Assembly (NCBI RefSeq): GCF_003573695.1
Contig: NC_039359.1
Location: forward strand, 139,525,939-139,589,938
Length of the DNA: 64,000 nt
From: Papaver somniferum
Lineage: Eukaryota; Streptophyta; Magnoliopsida; Ranunculales; Papaveraceae
Direction of reading: 5' to 3'
The notes under the pieces are model-generated. The model had not been told where the DNA came from and did no database searches. It saw nothing but the letters and a program-made list of their open reading frames with translations. The position numbers and the translations under genes were made by a program. Positions 55,273 to 64,000 of the stretch are shown here, in pieces (within the stretch, counting starts at the first letter, position 1; the number at the start of each line of letters is the position of its first letter).

Positions 55273-57420
55273 TTATTTACACGCCGTCTGTATAACTTGA
55301 TCTCTAAGAAATGCAATCATATCCTTGTCGAATTCCTTCGATGATGCTTCCCCATCTTCAATGAACTCTTTATTTTTCAAATAAGCCTCAAGCAAATTAC
55401 TATCACGTGATAGTAGGATGCCAATGTCGCAACGATACTTATCATCATACTTAACATGATCAAAATCATGCAACATTAAGAACCGTCATTCTAGTCTTTT
55501 TTCAGTTTCTTATATTATTTAAATTGTTCTATATCATACTCTTATTTGTTACATTCTTTACATTTTTTTCGCTTTGAATTAATGTTTAAACAATTGAATT
55601 TTAGATTCAAATGACTCAAAAGATTATATTGTTTTCGGTTGTTTGTCTTGCAATATTCATTTCTTCACCCGCCACCCAAAAAAAATGATTTCTAGTATGT
55701 TTGGACGCATGTCGATGATTGTATCCAAGAATTGTATTTCAGATTTTAGTTGTGACTCAGTTTCATCTATATTAACAGTTTTTTCCCAAAATTCTTATTT
55801 ACATACTTGAAAAGTTGTCATAGTTCTACGTTTGTGATGTAAAGAATGAAATATTAGTCGTAGAAACATTGAAATTGTATCTAGTGCAACATTAATTATG
55901 ACTTTTATAGACATACTTATGTATGTATTTAACAACCCTTACACTTCACAGATCCCAACATTTATGTGAAAATTAAACACCCTGGAAGAATATGGATTGT
56001 ACGAAACAATACATATATTATTTCGTTGCGGATGATCACCTCGTTTCGTTCATCGCGTCACTGATAAATTCGGTACAACTTCTTTCATGATTGTACTATC
56101 CTCGTGTTTCTTTGGATATTATATGATGCTCTTTCCATTTCTGATGCACATCGAATCCGAACCATATGGACCGGGTTATATACATTTCCTTATGGTCTTA
56201 AGTAGTTGCGTCTCCTCTCCCTTCTTTCACTGGCTAACCTGATTGAATCGTTATGGAAGGGAATACATACTGAGAAGGATTTCGATTCAGAATATGCTTC
56301 TGATGACCTTTCTTTAATGAAATACCCTCTTCTTCGTACTTAAAAAAATCTTCCTCTAGTATTCACTTCGATTAGATAGGGTTAGTTTTTTTGTCTGGAA
56401 ATTTGGTACAAATAAATTTCTTAACCTATTCCTATGCACTAATTTTTCCGAACCCTCCTAGAACAAAAGAGCATGCATATTAGGCGATTCTATGTTTTTG
56501 AAATTCAATCGTAACACATGTGCTACCACTTTACCAAACATTTCTCTCTTTTTTCCCATCAATTGAATTATTTAACCATTTTAATTCGAAAAATGGGTTA
56601 GTAGACTGCGACGATCAGAAGCATAATAGTTGAGTAAAAGATTTTCTTTAATTTATGACCAAAAGAATTCACGGTCATTGTCAAGAAGGTATATGGGTGA
56701 TGATTAAAACGTGTAATATATATTGAATCTTGATAAATATCAAACATATGCCTAAGAACACCAATGACTTTCATATTTTTATCTTTGGGAGTGACATTAC
56801 TCAGAATCTCGTGTATGGAGGAATACTTGGCGCATAAGACATTAGGTTTAGAGAATGGATTATGAATTGTCTCAAGAACATCTCGGTCTAGCTGGGGATT
56901 TTGCTTTCCCCGAACAGTAAGGGTCTGATTAGTATTGTATATATATAACTTGGAATAAAATGGTTCTCTTCCTTCATTGAAATAAATTTGGACCTTTGCT
57001 TTTTGGATCTCTTTTATCGAGACTGAAACCAAGACAGGTAAAAGCATTCGAAGCATTATACTCTCTGATATGGATACAAAATAACTTGACATGGAATCAT
57101 TACCTTCAAATAAATCCCTTAAAGTCTGAGAGATTCAATCAACAAAGGATTTTTACTTTTTTCATGACGACAACATCTTCATAAGTTGGTTCCTTCTTGA
57201 ATGATTTGTTCAATATCTCTTCAATACAGTGCCTCGCCCCGTACAAAGAGCACAAAACGTCCATTCTTCAATGATAATAAATATTTTTCCTTCACCGGGT
57301 AACAATCCTCTGCACTCCCATATCTAAGTTCCATGTGTGGTGAGAAGCACTCAGAACCCTCATGCCATCGATTTAGTGCAATGCTCCACATAAGGAGCAT
57401 TTAAATATTATTCTTCCAAG
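55273..57420 (-). pseudogene. Coding-like debris, unidentified
   Basis: Minus-strand frames with plausible protein composition occur at 57420-57200 (WHEGSECFSPHMELRYGSAE, with stops), 57092-56598 (164 codons, containing PKDKNMKVIGVLRHMFDI) and 55476-55273 (KYRCDIGILLSRDSN, AFLRDQVIQ). They are on one strand and separated by AT-rich sequence. I do not recognise a family, and they may be parts of one old gene or element, or chance frames. Confidence 0.22.
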
Positions 57421-60400
57421 ATAATGATGTACTAATAAGTCTTGAACAATATTGTGATTCACTACACTTAATTTATGTATCTCTGTCACTTTGTTTATTG
57501 GATGAAGTATCATTTGAATCATCTTATGTAAAATCTTCAGCAACAATTGGTACATGAATAAATATGTATGCAATTAAATTTAAAATACACGTAGACTAAT
57601 GAACAATTCTCTATAGAAATAACGTCTGAATCTATGTTGAACCCAAAGTCCCTACAATTAGATCCATGGGCTTCATGATAGTGTCATCAATCACATCTTT
57701 ATGTGGGTTGTTGGTAGTTTCTGGTATACTAATTTTCTAACCAAACTAATATTCTTAGACTCCGGCTGGGTATTTAAAGATGACAAAGTCTATGTGGATA
57801 TAATTTTCAAATTTTTGGCGCAATTCTTAAGACAACATTATATATGAATTATTTGAATAACTTATGTTTATATAAATAAGTTTTATCAACAATGTAGAAG
57901 CATATAATTTACTGTGAACCATAAAAATAGGAAAACTCAAACGTGACATTACAGATCATTAGATATTTTGTACTTATTTGGAAACTGCACCTCTTTTATT
58001 AAGGGCTTCTTTCGCACGGCTTGTTTGTTCTACAAAACTTCATTTAATAATAACTAAAATTTTTAAGTTATCATCGAAAAAATTATAAGAATAGGATCAT
58101 TCAAACTCAACACTACATTTGTCTTCTTAGGATGCAACATTTATCTTCCGAAGGGCTTCTTCCGAACAACGTGCTTGCTGAATAATTTGTCGATTATAAT
58201 AAAATAGTGAGCATAGTAGTATAAAGTTATCATAAAAAAATGCCGCAAAACATTGATAAAAAACATAGAACATTAATACCATTAATCTACATATATTTCA
58301 TGGGAAGATGTTCATTCCACCTCCACAATTTCCTTCATGTACTGTTTCTCCTTGCTATATTGATCAATTTATCTGATAGGCATACTGCTCAAAAACTTGT
58401 ATATCGTGACAACTCGTTAAGTCAAACAGACTATCAAAAAGTTTAACGATAAGATGAATTAATAATCTACACATGTTCCTAAAAATTTCAATAGAGAAGC
58501 ATACATTAGCTTGTTTCGTTTGGCCATCTTATGACTGTTTTTCGTTGTGTTCCTCTACCTCCTTGCATAATGCTTCACTTTCCATATGTTTTTTTTACGT
58601 AAAATGATCGGGATGCTTGACAGTTCAAAATATATCTAAAATTTTTACGTAATCAAGTTACACTATGGAAATAACTACACTGCATGTATATATTTATTAC
58701 ATGCATAATAATTCATTGCCTCTTCAACAATCGATTGCTAGTAACGAGATCATGCATTAATTCACGTAGATAAGACATGTAAATGTGGGTTATCATTTGA
58801 TGTAAAACGTAGGTTGGCATGTTGTCCATGTTGCTTATCACTTCCCGTATGTTATTGTTGACTGTCTCTTCACAACAACACCTTTGCTTCTTTATCATCC
58901 TTTTATAAAGAAAGAATGCTCGCGTAACATAGTATTTGCATAAAATATTGGAAGACATGAAAATAAATAAAGAACACACGTGCTCCGCATATTTGCTTTT
59001 GTACATTGTAGAACAAAATTCATGTCATTCCTATGTTGTAGCACCTAAATACTCTAAAGTGGTGTATTTATTTAGGAGAAGGATTTGCTGATATGGTTAT
59101 TCTCACACAATCATATAATCTCTGCAACATTTTATTTATTTATTTTATAAAACCACACAACTATGAATTTGAAGTTAGTAATATGTTACCCTTATACAGC
59201 TCTACATTCGTATAAAAAATAGTACATTTAGAGGTACCAAACCTCACCATATACGGGTTTTCAACTTCGACCGTCAACTTTAAATAATTTTTCAAAGTGA
59301 TAAATGGTGGAGCTATACGTTTCATACTATTTATTAGTTTTGGTAGGAAGGTATTAAAATATTAGCTTCAAATCCATTATAGGCTCCACTCTGTAGAAAG
59401 TAAAATTAGCACCAAAATTGTGAGATATCTAGTGTTTAGGATAGTTTAAGATATCTAGTGTTTTTCTACGTATTATTGGCCGCAATCGAGAAAATGATAT
59501 ATATATATATTTCCCTTCATGTGTGGAATGTGCACCTATTTTTTGCAATAGTAATTCTATTCAACCAATTAGGATATTAACTGTGGCTATTTGGCCTATC
59601 TGCAAATTGAATTCAGTGAGAAGTTAATTATCTTCCATGTATTTGTCGAAAACAGGTATCCCCAGACCAAGTCTAATTGAATTGGATTTAGGAATTGTCA
59701 TGTATTATAAAAAAAACATAGTGCAGAAGTCATTCAAAATGTGGTATCGCGCATGACAAAAATATTTATTTATCTGACTTAAACTCGTCAAAAAATTGTT
59801 CTTCTACTGATAACTGGGCTGGGCTAGTACTAAACTAACATAACTTTTTTGCACAACAAACTTAATCAGCAGAACCTTTTATTTCCTTTGAGTTTGCTAT
59901 TTGTTTAACCCAAACATAATGTTGTTGAAAATCACTAAAAGATCTTCAGATTTTTCTAGTGGGTTTTATCTCTCCTTTTCTTTTTTCTCCATGGCTATCT
60001 CAAATCCAAGTACAATCATCTACTCTTCGATGTTAGATTGTTTAAATCCAAAAATACACTGGCATATGTAATCACCTTCGGCATACCAACTACGTAAACC
60101 AAAGTTCGTGACATCCTAACTAACTAATTATATTTAGAGTATTCCGGGAAGGCATTGGATGATCCTAAACTTGCAACGCTGCCAATCCTCAAGAACTGAT
60201 CAATTTAAAAAATTGAAGAATAATAAACCATCTACTATTCAAATTAGAAAATAATAAATACTCATCAGTCCACTATCTAAATCTCTGAAAACTAATCCCA
60301 AAACAATGAGATTTCCTTTATCTTTGTTTCTCCGCGACACAACAGATTCATGGACACCCATATCATGTCTCAAATCCCACAATCTGTAATCAGTCGGAGA

Positions 60401-61680
60401 TAGGCTTGGAGACATATAAATTACCTGATCTTGTATTCTTAATTGATTTTTCTGTCTATTATAGATAGCCATCAAGCTCATCATCACTCCAGATAAGCCC
60501 GCTAATTTCAGTGACACTTTCTATAAGCTTCCGAATAATTGAAGTTATTATAGTGAACAACTGTGTCTGTATTATTCTCGTACGTTTTTCGGAATTCAAG
60601 CTATTTTAGGGATTCTTATAGTTATTAAGACAGACATCTTATGTTTGTTATACGATTCATTCTGAATTCGTTTTCTTCTAGCTTTCTACTATTATTCTTA
60701 TTTCACATTTCCTTTTCTTGGCAACTTTGCAAACTTCGTTTTGTATTCTTCTAATTATTTAGCTCTGCTTTACAACCCTTAGCAGAAGATAATATTAAAC
60801 ACGTGAATAGTAAAAACGTGTTCCGGTCATGTTTGGACTTAGTAATCTGAAAAGCCTGTCGATTTTTTTTCTATTTCTTATCTCAATTGTTCATTGACAT
60901 CGAAATAATCGTTGGTGCTCTTGATCACACATCTGGTGCATGTAAAATCCTCACGTCTATCTGATATTTTGCGTATACTTTTCCTTTGAATGCAGCATGG
61001 TTAACTAGAAGAAGATACGTAATCGCCGCAAATGTAAACAAATAATTTAATGAGTAAGAAATATAATCAACTCGTTCTTATTAACTGCACAATCTTAAAC
61101 AAATACCATAGGGACTATTCTCAACAACTCATTACTTAACTTTTAAATAAACAATTAGCATTATTTTGCTCACCGCAAAATAAAAAATAAAGAATAACTT
61201 TCTCATATTCATGGACGGATAAAAGAGTTCTTCTTCCAATAAAACCATCCAAAGATAAACGATATGTCACAAATAAATAATTGTAAGAGAGTTAGAACTT
61301 AAGTCATAATAACGCAAACCAAAGTAGGATTATAGATAATAGAGCCACAATGCAAAATTGCATAACTAAAGCATGTTTTCTCAATAAAAATATTTTCTTA
61401 CCTCTTATGTGCTCCTTGTTTGATCAATTGTTGTGTGTGGTGCAGCGAGCAGCATACTGGTAAAAGCAATTCTTCTGTCAGTACCCTCGAGACAGAATAA
61501 ATAGTATCCAAACACCGTATTGGTAAAATAAATCCCATTGGAGAAACTTTTGGTCAGTACCTTTAATCTAAAATGAGTATCTAAGAACCACAAATCATTA
61601 CTTTTAAGCTAAATATATGGGTTTTGTGGGAAATCTCTATTTTTCCACCACAATGTCGCGGAAACGTCGGCAGGAGTCAT
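57421..61680. other. Gene-poor AT-rich sequence
   Basis: Only short frames, e.g. 58713-59006 and 60239-60517 on the minus strand, with no recognisable domain. No element termini were identified. A short direct repeat AGATATCTAGTGTTT occurs twice near 59420-59465. Confidence 0.35.
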
Positions 61681-61822
61681 AAGCGACGCGTTCGCCACTC
61701 CTAACAGCTAAACCATCAACAACTTCATAGTTAAGCCATAACGTTAAAAAGCGAAGCGTTCGCCACTCCTAGCAGCTAGCTAAAGCACCAAGAACTTCAT
61801 AGTTAATCCATAACATTAAAAT
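61681..61822 (+). repeat. Two ~70-bp direct repeats
   Basis: Units at 61681-61749 and 61750-61822 share GCGTTCGCCACTCCTA, CAGCTA, ACTTCATAGTTAA and CCATAAC. Nothing coding. Confidence 0.75.
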
Positions 61823-62174
61823 AATGTACATGAAAATCTACTCAATAACGAACAACAAACTAACAAAACTACGAATCCAAGAAACCAACAGAGATAAGTG
61901 TCCTAGATGGGTCCACCCAAGATAACACCCATGGAATTCTCAACGATTGTGAAAGTTTTTAAGACAATTGCCGCAGTCCTTTAGTTAACTTCCTTCCTTG
62001 GTATTCTGATTATGGTTATGAGATATATCCTTTTGCTATGCATGGTTCCAGGTTCCACTTCAATTGGAGTCGCAAATCATGACCAATATGATATATAACA
62101 CTTTTCAAATCTGTATAATCCATAGATAATATTGTCATCAGAAGCATGTAAATTTGAACTTAGTCAAATAAATA

Positions 62175-62245
62175 TGCCATCTGTGGGAGTCGAACCCACA
62201 TCTACATGGTTGAGAACCATGTGCTCTTCCATAGGCGAAGACAGC
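62175..62245 (-). tRNA. tRNA-like sequence, anticodon position CTC
   Basis: On the minus strand a 7-bp acceptor pairing (GCTGTCT with AGATGGC, two G-T pairs), a good anticodon stem (CATGG...CCATG, loop TTCTCAA) and a perfect T-arm (GTGGG TTCGACT CCCAC) are visible. The D-arm is poor (GCCTATGGAAGAGC). The loop places CTC as anticodon (Glu), but the body resembles tRNA-Lys(CTT) more. No clear T-run terminator follows. It is more likely a tRNA pseudogene or tRNA-derived repeat than a working tRNA gene. Confidence 0.5.
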
Positions 62246-63559
62246 AAGTACCATTTCTTATTGTAATTGGGATTTAACTAATGATACTTAAGCAAAAATA
62301 ATGCATAAGCATAGCAAGAAGAGAGTTTACCGAATCCTCTACTTCCTGCACATATACTATCCCAAAAATATAAACCCAAGTTTATAGCTTGTGTTGAAGT
62401 CGTTGGTGCACCTTACCTAATATTTACCAAAGAACTCCATCAGTGACGAATGTACCATGATAATCAATTCTACCTCATAATAGAAGAATTGAATCGGAAG
62501 TCCAATATGATGCCACCATGAATACTTGCAGAAGCAGCAAACACAAAAGATGCATGTGTCAATGACGAAATATTTAGATAGGAAATATATTGATGCTTTA
62601 AGAAATGAAAAACAACGGAAAACACTTAACTTGAGATTTTTAAGTGGATCTTCCTTAAATAAATTATGTCTTACTTATCTATGTGCAAGCATAGAGGATA
62701 TACGATCTCCAATACTAATTTTACCTTTGTTCTTGATTCTACAACTGAAGATCCATGATCAGATGCACCAGTACCCATTTGTGAGGGATTCTACTGTTAC
62801 AACTGATGCTATAAATCTGACTTATTCCTTAACATTATTTGAAGGTCCTTGGAATTCTCATGTGAAACAGTCCATAAATTACTTTCCTTACAATTTAAAA
62901 ATACCTTTTATTATATCACTGGTTTGCAGCCGGAACATGCACCGGCAAGATATTTTAGCGCCTACATAATTAGATACGAATCCCCAAGGTAGTGACCCTG
63001 GGCAGTGGATATGGCATTGAATTCACAGGATGCATATGAATAAAGCAAAGGAACTACTTGCAACAATAACACTGTAATGACATTAGCAATGATCAAATAA
63101 AAATCACCAACATTTTTAAAAGTTGGTCACATCCCATGCCTAATTCAATTGGTCAGCTCCCTAATTAATACTTACTCGAACGACAACAAATTTTTTGCAA
63201 TGAAATGTCACCTTATAGACTACCAAGTTAAAAATAAAATAATGCATAGTTTACCTGTTCAGGTACGAAGTCATTAAGAGATTTATTTAAAACTGTAGTG
63301 TAGTCGCTGAAGAAAATCATCATAAGGTTGGAAAGAGTTGGCACCATAGCTGGACAGCTAGGCTTCATTTTTATCAAAATATGATGTTACATAATATTTC
63401 CCAAAAAAAGTTGATAATAGTACTTTACAAAACTAACTTAATATATAGTAACAAAAACATAATTGTAAGTCAATTTCATTTCCAAGTTTATCTCTGTTTT
63501 CTCAGTAGTAATTCAATTGTGGACACTATACAATTGGTAACTCCTGTAGTCGATAACCT
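62246..63559. other. Intergenic, nothing recognised
   Basis: The plus-strand frame 62526-62969 (147 codons) is AT-driven and shows no domain. No repeat or element end was noted. Confidence 0.35.
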
Positions 63560-64000
63560 TATGGTGGTTTTTCAAATGATGTTGTAGTTGTGGTAAAAAC
63601 TGGGTTCTTTTCAGACTTGTGAAGGAAATAATTTTTTAGACTTAATAAAAATAAAGATAAAACAAATTAAATTCAAAGGTGATGTAAATATTATGGAAAG
63701 ACCAGGGTTCAGGATTTCACCATACACCAAAATTCATGTGATTCAATGATAATTCTTATCATGCAATTCTAGACATTATAATTCCAATCAAAAGTAATTG
63801 TGATTCTAATCATTGCCTAAATCATATTTTCAAAACATCCATTGTTAATCTCAAGCATGAAATATCAAAAGCAATATACTAAGCATACTTCATCAAGGGA
63901 AAACACAATTGATTCATAAAAATCATTTACTCAATTTTCATTCGGTGCAATTAATCATAAAAGAATTGCATAAATAAATTTTACCACATAACTTTTGGAA
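63560..64000. repeat. Dispersed repeat, copy 2 (runs off window)
   Basis: It matches 52742-53215 in the same orientation and continues to the last base of the window. It could be a second solo copy or the far end of one long element. Confidence 0.85.

Noticed and set aside
56598..57092. Replication protein A-like protein
   Set aside because: A faint similarity of one helix-like stretch is not enough; no OB-fold motifs are visible, and the neighbouring sequence has stops.
62526..62969. 147-codon plus-strand frame as a gene
   Set aside because: AT-rich composition, no domain, no promoter or splice context; compatible with chance.

Overview
This is plant nuclear DNA, almost certainly from a eudicot. 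It is AT-rich, intron-containing, and dominated by LTR retrotransposons of plant lineages (Tat-type Ty3/gypsy with a second RNase H, a short-LTR Ty3/gypsy, Ty1/copia with UBN2-type Gag), Mutator-like elements (MULEs), a Helitron and an Emigrant/Lemi1-like MITE. A poppy-family origin is only a guess. The only recognisable host gene family is Old Yellow Enzyme / 12-oxophytodienoate reductase (OPR, OPR1/2-like), present as four minus-strand copies A to D. One (B) is nearly intact and three are pseudogenes.

Layout. 1-6695: a minus-strand Tat-type Ty3 element with 2.3-kb LTRs, decayed and lacking the integrase core. 6696-8450: remnant of a plus-strand copia LTR. 8449-11806: 5' part of a minus-strand copia element (gag and 2.5-kb LTR). 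11807-12137: OPR fragment A, caught between the copia LTR and the next element. 12138-19163: plus-strand Ty3/gypsy with a decayed gag-pol, its 5' LTR split by a 1.75-kb Helitron. 19959-22403: OPR gene B, five exons and 398 codons, with one damaged splice acceptor. 22879-26906: a 4.0-kb MULE with a 9-bp target duplication, carrying a stand-alone OTU-like protease gene, a second small gene, and many short inverted repeats. 27720-28593: a small TIR element. 29790-30156: OPR fragment C. 31556-34238: a 2.7-kb MULE-like element with a 9-bp target duplication, a phased array of small palindromes, and a captured reverse-transcriptase-type fragment. 34826-51943: OPR pseudogene D, whose intron 4 holds a 1.1-kb non-autonomous MULE and whose exon 4 is split by a 14-kb Tat-type element (37124-51168). 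Inside this locus a 5-kb segment (35971-41147) has been tandemly duplicated (41148-46112). 52056-64000: gene-poor DNA with a dispersed repeat, an Emigrant-like MITE, weak coding-like debris and a tRNA-like sequence.

How the parts relate. The OPR copies lie head to tail, and a stretch 3' of B resembles one 3' of C, so the family probably grew by local tandem duplication and was then eroded by insertions. The most unusual material is in the MULE-like elements. Two unrelated ones both carry arrays of ~20-bp inverted repeats, and one has mitosis-type MYB (MSA-like) repeats just upstream of a TATA box. The 14-kb Tat element also carries an intron-containing antisense coiled-coil gene. All element classes were assigned by eye from motifs, termini and target duplications; no database search was possible.
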